From Nonomuraea basaltis (lineage in GTDB: Bacteria > Actinomycetota > Actinomycetes > Streptosporangiales > Streptosporangiaceae): a stretch of DNA of 64,000 nt. This document shows, in pieces, positions 45,943 through 53,101 of the stretch. The DNA lies in contig NZ_VCJS01000007.1 of assembly GCF_005893125.1 (NCBI RefSeq), positions 79,145-143,144 on the forward strand, given 5' to 3'. The notes under the pieces are model-generated. The model was not told where the DNA came from and did no database searches. It saw only the letters and a list, made by a program, of their open reading frames with translations. Made by a program: the position numbers and the translations under genes. Numbering within the stretch: the stretch's first letter is position 1; the number at the start of each line of letters is the position of its first letter.

Positions 45943-47393
45943 TGAACCCGCTCCTGCCAGAAGATCCTCCTGCCGTGGGCCCCTACCGGTTGCTCGGGCG
46001 TCTGGGCGTCGGCGGCCAGGGGGTGGTCTACCTGGGCCAGCGTCCCGACGGGCGGCGGGTCGCGGTCAAGGTGTTGCAGGACGGCCTGGCCGCTGATCAT
46101 CGCTTCGCCAAGGAGATCGACGCGGCGCGCCGGGTGGAGCCGTTCTGCGTCGCTCAGGTGCTCGATGCCTCACTGGGCGGCCGGCCGTACATCGTGACCG
46201 AGTATGTCGAGGGGCCTTCGCTCCACGAGGCCGGCCGCCACGTCGGCGCCGACCTGCAGCGGCTCGCGGTGGCGACCGCGACCGCGCTGGCGGCGATCCA
46301 CCGGGCCGGGGTGGTGCATCGCGACTTCAAACCCGCCAACGTGCTGCTCGGGAGGGACGGGCCGCGGGTCATCGACTTCGGCATCGCCCGCTCCGCCGGC
46401 CATTCGCTGACCGTGACGAGCAGCATTGTCGGCACGCCCGCCTACATGGCGCCCGAGCAGCTCGCGGGCGCCCCGCTCGGTCCCGCGGTGGACGTCTTCG
46501 CGTGGGCGTCGGTGATCGTGTTCGCCGCGACAGGAAGTCCGCCGTTCGGCAACGACTCGCTGCCCGCGGTGATCCGCCGCATCCTCCACGACGAGCCGTA
46601 CCTGGGCGACCTGCCGGGTCCGCTGCGCCCGATCGTGCTGTCCTGCCTGGCCAAGGACCCCGCCGCGCGGCCTGCCATGCAGGACGTCCTGCTCCAGCTC
46701 ATCGGCGCCCCGCCGGCCGGTACGGCAGGCCCTCGAGGCGGTACGGCGGGTCATCCCGTGAGCCGCCCGCGCTGGAAGGCGATGCTGGCGGGCGCCGGGG
46801 CACTGGCGGTGTCCGCTGCCCTGGTGGCCGGGGCGATCATGTGGTGGCCCGCCCCGGCGCCGACGGCCGCGCCCGCCCCGTCGGCCACGGAACAGGGCGT
46901 CACCAGGACACCCAGTGCGCCGGCCAAGAATCTGGCCACCGGCAAGACACCCAGTGCGCCGGCCAAGAAGCCGCGCGCCACCAGGACCGGCGGCTCGAAC
47001 CCCACCCCCTCCCGCACGCGGCCGACGCCCATACCCACGACCTCCCGGCCGAGAACCACGACCACGACCGCGGCCGCGGCTTCGGGGACCGTACGGCTGG
47101 TGTCGTTGACCTTGGAGGGGCAACAGACGGAAAAGGGCTGCTGGTCGTCCAGTCTCTTCCCCACCGCCTTGATCAAGGGCCCGTCGGGCAAGCAGACGGA
47201 GTACACCTACCGCTGGGTGGTGGACGGCCAGGACGAGGGACGGAGCACGAGCTGGGTGACCGGTACGACCAAGGAACGGCGCAACCCCTTCGGCGCCTTC
47301 GAGCCGGGCCCGCACAGGATCGTCTTCCACCTGGTGACACCCTCGAGGGCCACCAAGAGCGTGTCGTTCACGGTGTGCGAGCCGTACTCCTAG
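45942..47393 (+). CDS. Membrane Ser/Thr protein kinase, second of a tandem pair
   Basis: 483 residues, clearly paralogous to the upstream kinase: the catalytic domains are nearly identical in long stretches (IDAARRVEPFC, QVLDASL, SGRPYIVTEY-like). All active-site motifs are intact. After the membrane helix (MLAGAGALAVSAALVAGAIM) lies a Pro/Thr/Lys stalk with a repeated TPSAPAK unit. A diverged ectodomain ends RATKSVSFTVCEPYS and keeps the two-cysteine layout (EKGCWSS, FTVCEPY). Duplication followed by ectodomain divergence suggests two related signals. Translation is coupled through the TGATG overlap. Confidence 0.93.
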   Translation: MNPLLPEDPPAVGPYRLLGRLGVGGQGVVYLGQRPDGRRVAVKVLQDGLAADHRFAKEIDAARRVEPFCVAQVLDASLGGRPYIVTEYVEGPSLHEAGRHVGADLQRLAVATATALAAIHRAGVVHRDFKPANVLLGRDGPRVIDFGIARSAGHSLTVTSSIVGTPAYMAPEQLAGAPLGPAVDVFAWASVIVFAATGSPPFGNDSLPAVIRRILHDEPYLGDLPGPLRPIVLSCLAKDPAARPAMQDVLLQLIGAPPAGTAGPRGGTAGHPVSRPRWKAMLAGAGALAVSAALVAGAIMWWPAPAPTAAPAPSATEQGVTRTPSAPAKNLATGKTPSAPAKKPRATRTGGSNPTPSRTRPTPIPTTSRPRTTTTTAAAASGTVRLVSLTLEGQQTEKGCWSSSLFPTALIKGPSGKQTEYTYRWVVDGQDEGRSTSWVTGTTKERRNPFGAFEPGPHRIVFHLVTPSRATKSVSFTVCEPYS

Positions 47394-47727
47394 GCGCGTC
47401 GTTCTTGCCCGGCTTCGCGAGGCGGGAGCCCCCGGAGAGCCGGGAACGCCCGTGATCACGTGCCGGTCGAACCGGGGTGGACGATCACGCGTATCCCATG
47501 CAGTACGGAGGGTGCGTGGGCCTGGTTCCGGCGGCGCGCTCTCTTGAGCGAAGCGGGGGAGGGGAACATATCGCCGAGGTCAACGGCCACGAACCGGTGA
47601 TGCTTCTCCAGGATCCGCCGCAGTCCGGGCATCCGGACTTGCGCGCGTCATGCGATCCGTCGCCGCCTTCCACCCATGGTCGTCGCTGCGCCCGTCCTTC
47701 TTCAACGAGCGAGATGAGAGTCACGAC
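47394..47727. other. Intergenic region after the kinases; possible terminator, no gene seen
   Basis: Arms cccggct (47408-47414) and agccggg (47438-47444) enclose a GC-rich inner stem and may end the kinase transcript. The remainder shows no coding frame with sound codon usage. The promoter of the next gene is not obvious. Confidence 0.4.
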
Positions 47728-48219
47728 ATGTCTGTAGCCACGATTGCCACGCGGATTGCGATCAAGAATGTGACCCCGGATGTCTCCAGCGCGATGAGCG
47801 CCCTGCACGAGGCCGCCCTGGCCGCGGCGGAGGCGGCGGACATCGAGCCCGAGCTGCTCCAGCTGATCAAGATCCGTGCGTCCCAGATCAACGGCTGCTC
47901 CCTCTCGCTCGACCAGCACACCCAGGACGCGCGGGCCATGGGTGAAAGCGAGCAGCGCATCCGCGAGGTGCGGACCTGGCGGAACTGCAAGCTGTTCACC
48001 CACAGGGAGCGGGCCGCGCTGTCGCTGACCGAGGCGATCACCTTGGTCTTCGCGGGCCAGGTTCCGAACTCGGTGTACGCCGAGGCGGAGAGCCTGTTCG
48101 AGGAGACACAGCTCGCGGCACTGATCTGGGCCGCGACAGTGATCAATGCTCACAACCGCATCGCGATCACCACCCGCCTGGAGGGCAGCGGCGCGCCGCC
48201 GAAGGCGGCCACCCGCTGA
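47728..48219 (+). CDS. Carboxymuconolactone decarboxylase/AhpD-like protein
   Basis: 163 residues starting MSVATIATRIAIKNV. The CMD core is present: LLQLIKIRASQINGCSLSLD, then QHTQDARAMGESEQRI, and LSLTEAITLVF. In peroxidase members the core has CxxC with a nearby histidine. Here the site reads NGCSLSLDQHT, so the second cysteine is replaced by serine and only one redox cysteine remains. CMD proteins are typical ECF41 sigma targets, and a SigJ-type sigma is encoded about 10 kb away; a link is possible but unproved. Confidence 0.9.
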   Translation: MSVATIATRIAIKNVTPDVSSAMSALHEAALAAAEAADIEPELLQLIKIRASQINGCSLSLDQHTQDARAMGESEQRIREVRTWRNCKLFTHRERAALSLTEAITLVFAGQVPNSVYAEAESLFEETQLAALIWAATVINAHNRIAITTRLEGSGAPPKAATR

Positions 48220-48497
48220 GCACGGGCGTACCGCATGTGCACGATTCGCTGGAGCGGAAGGCCGAGGCACAGGACCGCGGTGGCGCATCGACAAGTCCGA
48301 GGAGCGAGCGGACGACCTGGCTGTATGATCACCAATGCCGTCTCCATCATATCTCGAAGAAGCGCATCGTCTCCTTGAGCAGATGGTCCCCGGCGAGAAT
48401 CAGAGCGGATCGCAGACCTGAGGACAGGCCGACGAGACAGGCCCGGGGCACGATGGACGAGTGCCTGGACGGCAGGTCCCTCCGGAAGGAGAACTCC

Positions 48498-49256
48498 ATG
48501 ATCGACACTAATGTGCCGCACTCTGCTCGAATCTGGAACTACTGGCTGGGTGGCAAGGACAACTACGAGGTCGACCGCATCGCGGGGGACGAGTACAAGA
48601 AGATCTTCCCCGAAGTCGTCGAGCTCGCCCTCGCGTCCCGGGCGTTCCTCGCCCGCACCATCACCTACCTGACCGGGGACGCGGGCATCAGGCAATTCCT
48701 GGACATCGGCACCGGCCTGCCCACGGTGGACAACACCCACGAGATCGCCCAGCGAATCGCCCCCGAGTCGCGGATCGTCTATGTCGACAACGACCCCCTC
48801 GTGCTGGTCCACGCCCGTGCGCTGCTGGTCGGCGCGCCAGAGGGCGCCACCGATTACATCGACGCGGACGTGCGCGACACCGAGACCATCTTGACGGCCG
48901 CCGCGAAGACGCTGGACTTCAGCGAGCCTGTGGCGCTCAACCTCAGCGGCATCATGGGCCACATCACCGACCTGAACGAGGCGCTGTCGATCGTCGCACG
49001 GCTGATGGGCGCCTTGGCGCCGGGCAGCTACCTGGCACTCAACGACGGCACCAACGTACACAGCGCCGCAGGGACAGAGGCACAGGAGCAGTACAACGAG
49101 AGCGGCGCCGTAGCCTACATCCAGCGCACTCCCGTGGAGATCGCACGCTTCTTCGAGGGCTTGGAGCTGGTGGAGCCGGGCGTGGTGACGGTCAACCACT
49201 GGCACTCGAACGGCCGCGAGCTCGACGCCTACGGTGGGGTCGGCCGGAAGATGTGA
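48498..49256 (+). CDS. SAM-dependent methyltransferase, DUF574 family
   Basis: 252 residues from ATG 48498 with AAGGAG seven bases upstream. The family N-terminus SARIWNYWLGGKDNYEVDR is diagnostic of the actinomycete S-adenosylmethionine methyltransferases of DUF574 (PF04672). The SAM site is FLDIGTGLPT, with VYVDNDPLVL as the acidic ribose contact. The C-terminus GRELDAYGGVGRKM is typical. The substrate is unknown. The family has expanded greatly in Streptomyces and Streptosporangiaceae. Its last 28 bases overlap a small minus-strand gene. Confidence 0.93.
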   Translation: MIDTNVPHSARIWNYWLGGKDNYEVDRIAGDEYKKIFPEVVELALASRAFLARTITYLTGDAGIRQFLDIGTGLPTVDNTHEIAQRIAPESRIVYVDNDPLVLVHARALLVGAPEGATDYIDADVRDTETILTAAAKTLDFSEPVALNLSGIMGHITDLNEALSIVARLMGALAPGSYLALNDGTNVHSAAGTEAQEQYNESGAVAYIQRTPVEIARFFEGLELVEPGVVTVNHWHSNGRELDAYGGVGRKM

Positions 49257-49516
49257 GCACCGTGTGGGTGCCGAGTCTCGGTCACCTCTCCTTGCCAGTG
49301 GTCGCTCAAGGGACAGCCGATGGCGACCGGGCCGGTCGGGCACCACGCGTTGAACCACTGGGTCACCCGATCGGGACGCTTGGGGCCGCCGCAGAGCAGG
49401 CGCTGGAAGACGCTATTCACGCTGCCCCACAGTCCCTCCTCTTCACCGCCGAAGAAGATCAGGCGCAGGTCTTCCGCGATCGCGTGTCCGGCGAGCACGC
49501 GCACGATCTCAAGCAC
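49229..49516 (-). CDS. Hypothetical protein convergent with the methyltransferase
   Basis: 95 codons from GTG 49516. The product VLEIVRVLAGHAIAEDLRL is followed by IFFGGEEEGLWGSVNSVFQ, and codon use has GC-rich third positions like real genes here. The frame is open upstream to about 49560 (LRRIPTREE), so the true start may lie further up, though no ribosome site is clear. It follows two minus-strand genes (a lipocalin-like protein and a metalloprotease) and may be part of their operon. No family is recognised. Confidence 0.45.
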   Translation of the reverse strand: MLEIVRVLAGHAIAEDLRLIFFGGEEEGLWGSVNSVFQRLLCGGPKRPDRVTQWFNAWCPTGPVAIGCPLSDHWQGEVTETRHPHGAHIFRPTPP

Positions 49517-49561
49517 CTCTTCGCGAGTCGGGATCCGCCGGAGGCGCGACTCCGGAGTTCG

Positions 49562-49879
49562 TCATTTGGAGATGGTGAGCACGCCGTCCGCGCAGGAGAC
49601 GACGGTGAGCTCGAACGGCGTGCCGTGCCCCTCGGGAAAGGTGATCTGGATGCGGCCGGCCCCCTGGGTTCGCCAGCGGCCGGTCACCGGTCGTGGACGG
49701 TCGTCCGGGCCGGGACGAAGTTCGACGAACGTCCCGTCCGCCCGGAACTCCAGCCCTCGCCGCACTCGCCGCGAGGGGCGGAACGAGTGGTCACGAGGCC
49801 GGTACACCGCCGTGGTCTCGGTGTCTTCCTCAAAGGAATGGAGCCAGGAGCCGATGATGTCCGGCGGTGTACTGCTCAC
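49562..49879 (-). CDS. Conserved hypothetical protein, lipocalin-like
   Basis: 105 residues from GTG 49879 with GAGGG seven bases upstream. IIGSWLHSFEEDTETTAVYR, then PSRRVRRGLEFRADGTFVEL and TGRWRTQGAGRIQITF, reads as an eight-strand-type beta barrel with a GxW start, as in small lipocalin-like stress proteins. No signal peptide is present. It lies 44 bases after the metalloprotease gene on the same strand, and a 10-base sequence is repeated in tandem in that gap. Confidence 0.75.
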   Translation of the reverse strand: MSSTPPDIIGSWLHSFEEDTETTAVYRPRDHSFRPSRRVRRGLEFRADGTFVELRPGPDDRPRPVTGRWRTQGAGRIQITFPEGHGTPFELTVVSCADGVLTISK

Positions 49880-49923
49880 TCGTCAGCCCTCGTCAGCCCT
49901 CGTCGAGCGCTCGTCGTGACCGG

Positions 49924-51012
49924 TCATCCGGCTGAACGGCCGGTGACCAGGCCGAGCGCCGAACGGATGTCGTTCAGGATTTCCGTGGTCAATCGCTCGC
50001 TATCGTGAAGCAGCCGCTCCACTTCTCCGTTGTGCGCGGGATGGGCTCCTGCGGGAACCGCCGCGGCGGGCGCCCGTACCCCCTGCGCGACCAGGAACGA
50101 GGCTCGTGCCCCCTCCAGACAGGCGTTCATCCTCTTCGCCTGGCCTTTCGTGAACATGAACATGGCCACATCGTCGGTGTAATCCATGTAGTTCATGAAC
50201 ATGTCGCCGTTGGGCCCGTTGTCGCAGGTGATGCGGGGGAAGGTAGGGACTCCCGTGTTGTCGCCCGCCTGGTTCGGCGTGTCGGCGACCTTGTCATCGC
50301 TGGTGCAGGCACCGTCATCGTCGCCCCAGATGTGGTAGAGGTCCAGCCAGTGGCCGATCTCGTGCGTCGCGGTACGACCGCCGTCGAAAGGAGGCGCCGC
50401 CGTACCCATGGTCCCGAAGGCGGAGTGCAGGATGACGACGCCGTCGGTCTGCGGCGGGCCGCCGGGGAATTGTGCGTACCCGAGGAGACCGCCCCCCAAC
50501 TGGCAGACCCACATGTTGAGGTACTGATCGCTCGGCCAGGGGTCGGAGCCGCCGGCAGCGCTGGCTTTGACGGCGTCGTCCCAGGTGAAGCTACGCTTAT
50601 CGGTCTCGACTCGGACGATCCCGTTGGTCGGCTCGCCGTTCGGATCCCGCGTCGCGAGCTGGAACTCGATCCGAGGATCCGCCACGAGCGCCTTCCACAC
50701 CTCGGGCACTTTCCCCACATCGGGGTTGGCCGCGCGAAAGTCCTGGTTGATGACGGTGATCTGGCTGTGGATCTGCTCATCGCAGATGTTCTGCTCCGGG
50801 GCGTTCGGGTTGTGGACCACGTGGACGACGACAGGCAACGTAGCCACGTCGGTGCGTGTGGAATCGCGCCGTCCCTGCTCGTACTGCAGCGCCCGGTTCT
50901 CGATCGTCGTGCGCCGGGCGCGGTAGGTCATGCTCTCGTTCAGTAGTTTGCGATGCACGAGCATGGTGCCGCACAGATCACGGGCCGGCTGTGGAGATCC
51001 GTAATCGGACAT
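49924..51012 (-). CDS. Zinc metalloprotease, M43 (pappalysin-like)
   Basis: 362 residues from ATG 51012 with AAGGAG upstream. The zinc site is HEIGHWLDLYHIWGDD, the HExxHxxxxxH motif, and the Met-turn is MNYMDYTDDVAMF. LPVVVHVVHN and IHSQITVINQDFRAANPDV are the usual N-terminal strands, and cysteines at ACTSDD and RITCDNG match the family disulfide. Bacterial M43 enzymes are normally secreted, but no Sec or Tat signal is visible before MSDYGSPQPARDL. The final ~60 residues form an Ala-rich helical tail. The gene opens a minus-strand operon with the small proteins downstream. Confidence 0.88.
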   Translation of the reverse strand: MSDYGSPQPARDLCGTMLVHRKLLNESMTYRARRTTIENRALQYEQGRRDSTRTDVATLPVVVHVVHNPNAPEQNICDEQIHSQITVINQDFRAANPDVGKVPEVWKALVADPRIEFQLATRDPNGEPTNGIVRVETDKRSFTWDDAVKASAAGGSDPWPSDQYLNMWVCQLGGGLLGYAQFPGGPPQTDGVVILHSAFGTMGTAAPPFDGGRTATHEIGHWLDLYHIWGDDDGACTSDDKVADTPNQAGDNTGVPTFPRITCDNGPNGDMFMNYMDYTDDVAMFMFTKGQAKRMNACLEGARASFLVAQGVRAPAAAVPAGAHPAHNGEVERLLHDSERLTTEILNDIRSALGLVTGRSAG

Positions 51013-51380
51013 GGAGCTCCTTCCCAAGGTGGAACCGGGGTAGCTCACCTCATCCGAGCGAGCGGGAGCACTCCGGGCGTGTTTGTACGCTTTGCGCCGG
51101 ATGTACCCGCACTTAGATCCCCGCCAAGCTCATAAAGTCGCAAACAAGTTCACAACGGCCGGATCGTCGAGTGGAATACTTAGCATGATCACACGTCGCC
51201 GTTGACATCAGGAGATCCGGAATCCTTGGCTTTACCTTGCATTCCCGGCACGCTGGCTCGCAGCGCCAGCGGCCGGGCTTCATGCGCCCTGGCTTCCTCC
51301 GTCAAGCCCTTGAATATGCAAATATGTCATCAAATAGGAGCAAGTCCGCTTTTCTGGAAGTTTGTCGAGGCGGAGGTATT
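51013..51380. other. Divergent intergenic region between metalloprotease and YcaO locus; no gene seen
   Basis: The middle is AT-richer than average (ataaagtcgcaaacaag) and probably holds divergent promoters. A TTGACA at 51202-51207 faces the YcaO side, but no clear -10 follows at 16-18 bases. I find no coding frame longer than 60 codons with good codon use. Confidence 0.45.
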
Positions 51381-51402
51381 ATGAGGGGTGAAACCAAGGG
51401 GG

Positions 51403-51438
51403 AATTGTCATGGGAAATGTCGTGGACTATGTCATGCC
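51403..51438. repeat. Three imperfect 12-base tandem repeats at the peptide start
   Basis: AATTGTCATGGG, AAATGTCGTGGA and CTATGTCATGCC follow each other directly. In the alternative frame from ATG 51381 (GGAGG upstream) they encode a four-residue periodicity, SWEMSWTMSC, in a 29-codon peptide that ends at 51470. Confidence 0.5.
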
Positions 51439-51535
51439 CGCCTCGCTGGACAGACGGACTCAGCACCTGACACAGGCCGAACTCGACCGGCTGGAGGAGC
51501 TGCTGTCCGCGATGAGCGGGGATGGCGAGCAGTAA
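51410..51535 (+). CDS. 41-residue peptide gene overlapping the YcaO gene
   Basis: Starts at ATG 51410 with AAGGGGGA seven bases upstream and ends in TAA 51535, 14 bases inside the YcaO frame. The product begins MGNVVDYVMPASLDRRTQH; its second half, LTQAELDRLEELLSAMSG, is a charged amphipathic helix like a RiPP leader, ending DGEQ. Third codon positions are mostly G or C, supporting translation. If it is a YcaO substrate, it lacks Cys and has few Ser/Thr, so azoline formation is unlikely. It might instead be a small binding partner or leader. Confidence 0.55.
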   Translation: MGNVVDYVMPASLDRRTQHLTQAELDRLEELLSAMSGDGEQ

Positions 51536-53018
51536 GCCGCATCGGGATCCGGAATCTCGGCGACGGGCATGGGGCGCGGCCTCTCATGCCCCCGGCACCC
51601 ATGAGCAGGGCTCTCGCGCCCAGAACTCCATCGCCGGCGGCTCCGATGACCCGGGCTCGCATGCCGAGGGCGCCTGCGCTCACGGCCTCCATGCGCCGCC
51701 CCCTCCGCGCAGCGTGGAGGGGGCGGGCCAGGCGTTCTGTGAAGTGGAGCGGACGGTGCCATTGGGCGAGGCCAGGAGGCGGGCGGCGTTGGCGCTGGCC
51801 GCGCTGGGCCTGCGGGCGGAGTTCGTGGACGCGGGCCGAGGCCGTGATCCGACCGCCTGGTGGTGCGGGCTGCTCGGTGGCGCGGGGGACGCCTCGCCGA
51901 TCGCCTGCGGAATGGGGAAGGGACGCCCGGAGGAGGCCCGCGTGGGCGCGCTGTTCGAGGCTGTCGAGCACTACCTCACCGGCCCGGCCGGGTTCGACGC
52001 CGCCACCGTGGAGCCGGCCGCACCCGCCGAGATCGCCGCAGGGCTCCTACGGGAAGAAGCCTGCGCGCTGCTGCTCGCCCGGATGCCCGGCCGGCGGATG
52101 GCCTGTCTACGCTATCGCCCCCTCGGCGGAGGGTGGGAGGCGCTGGTGCCGCTGTTCCTGTCCGCGCCCTGGTACGTCGAGCCCGGCGCCGCGCGGCTGC
52201 GCGAGCTCGCCGCGGACGACTGTGACTACGCCCACTTGACGCGCTACAGCTGCAACAGCGGCTCGGCCGCCGGCGTCACCGCCGACGAGGCGCTGCTGCA
52301 CGCCCTCAACGAGGCGGTCGAGCGGGACGCCCTGTCCCTGCTCCTGGTACGGGCCTTCCTGGACGGAGGTGGCTTCCGGCTCAGGATGATCGACCCGGAG
52401 ACGCTGCCGCACGGCCTCGCGCGGGCGTACGCGACGGCGGGGGAGCTGATCAGATCACCGGTGCATCTGCTGGACATCACCAGCGACCTCGGGGTGCCGA
52501 CCATGCTGGCGTACACGGCCCCCACCTCCCGCCATCCGCACCGGCGCGGGACCGGGACCTCGCTGAGCCCGGTCTACGCCGCCTGGCGTGCCCTCACCGA
52601 GCTCGTCCAGACCACCCTCGGCGAGGGCCTGTCGCGCTCCGGAGCCTCCGCGCATGGTGATCTGGCCGGGCTGGCGGCGCACCCCGAGCTGTACGCGTGT
52701 GGGCGGTTCGACCTTACCGGCCCCCTACGTGAGGCGCGCGTGGTCCCCCTTCCGCAGGCCGCCGAGGTGATCGGGCCTCCTGGCGGCCAGTTGCGGAAAG
52801 TGGCCGCGATGCTGGCCGCGCGTGGCTACCCGGCCTTTCACCGTACGGTGTGCGCTCTTCCCGGCGGGGTCATCGCCGTGCACGTGATCGTGCCGGCCCT
52901 GGAGCGATTCATGCTCATCGCCGACGGCAATCTCGTCCTCCCCGGCCGCAGGGCGCAGGCCGCAGCGGCCGGGAGAGTTTCCCAAATGATGCCGCCCGAT
53001 AGGCAGTCCCATCAATAA
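51522..53018 (+). CDS. YcaO-domain protein, orphan
   Basis: 498 residues. After a low-complexity Gly/His/Ala/Pro N-terminus (about 1-75), the YcaO ATP-binding elements appear in order: ACGMGKGRPEEARVGALFEA with VEHYL, YSCNSGSAAGVTADEALLHA with LNEAVERDAL, and SPVYAAWRALTELVQTTLG. The C-terminal part ends GVIAVHVIVPALERFMLIAD. It lacks the PxPxP tail of azoline-forming YcaOs, and no TfuA, SagB, E1-like or RRE gene is nearby. YcaO enzymes activate peptide backbone amides with ATP. It overlaps a 41-codon peptide gene and precedes a NACHT NTPase. Confidence 0.9.
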   Translation: MASSKPHRDPESRRRAWGAASHAPGTHEQGSRAQNSIAGGSDDPGSHAEGACAHGLHAPPPPRSVEGAGQAFCEVERTVPLGEARRRAALALAALGLRAEFVDAGRGRDPTAWWCGLLGGAGDASPIACGMGKGRPEEARVGALFEAVEHYLTGPAGFDAATVEPAAPAEIAAGLLREEACALLLARMPGRRMACLRYRPLGGGWEALVPLFLSAPWYVEPGAARLRELAADDCDYAHLTRYSCNSGSAAGVTADEALLHALNEAVERDALSLLLVRAFLDGGGFRLRMIDPETLPHGLARAYATAGELIRSPVHLLDITSDLGVPTMLAYTAPTSRHPHRRGTGTSLSPVYAAWRALTELVQTTLGEGLSRSGASAHGDLAGLAAHPELYACGRFDLTGPLREARVVPLPQAAEVIGPPGGQLRKVAAMLAARGYPAFHRTVCALPGGVIAVHVIVPALERFMLIADGNLVLPGRRAQAAAAGRVSQMMPPDRQSHQ

Positions 53019-53101
53019 GGTGGCGGATTTTTCCGATTTATCGACGTCTGCATGCGACCCTTCAGTCCCCATCTGATATGAAATGTCCGCACAATAGAGT
53101 T

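Noticed and set aside
51202..51236. TTGACA at 51202 as the promoter of the YcaO locus
   Set aside because: The only -10-like sequence downstream (TTTACC) is 23 bases away, too far for a standard promoter.
51388..52239. A 283-codon frame starting with a Cys-rich stretch (NCHGKCRGLCHARL) near the YcaO start
   Set aside because: The Cys periodicity is produced by the 12-base DNA repeats, and the rest is an Arg/Pro-rich out-of-frame shadow of the YcaO gene.
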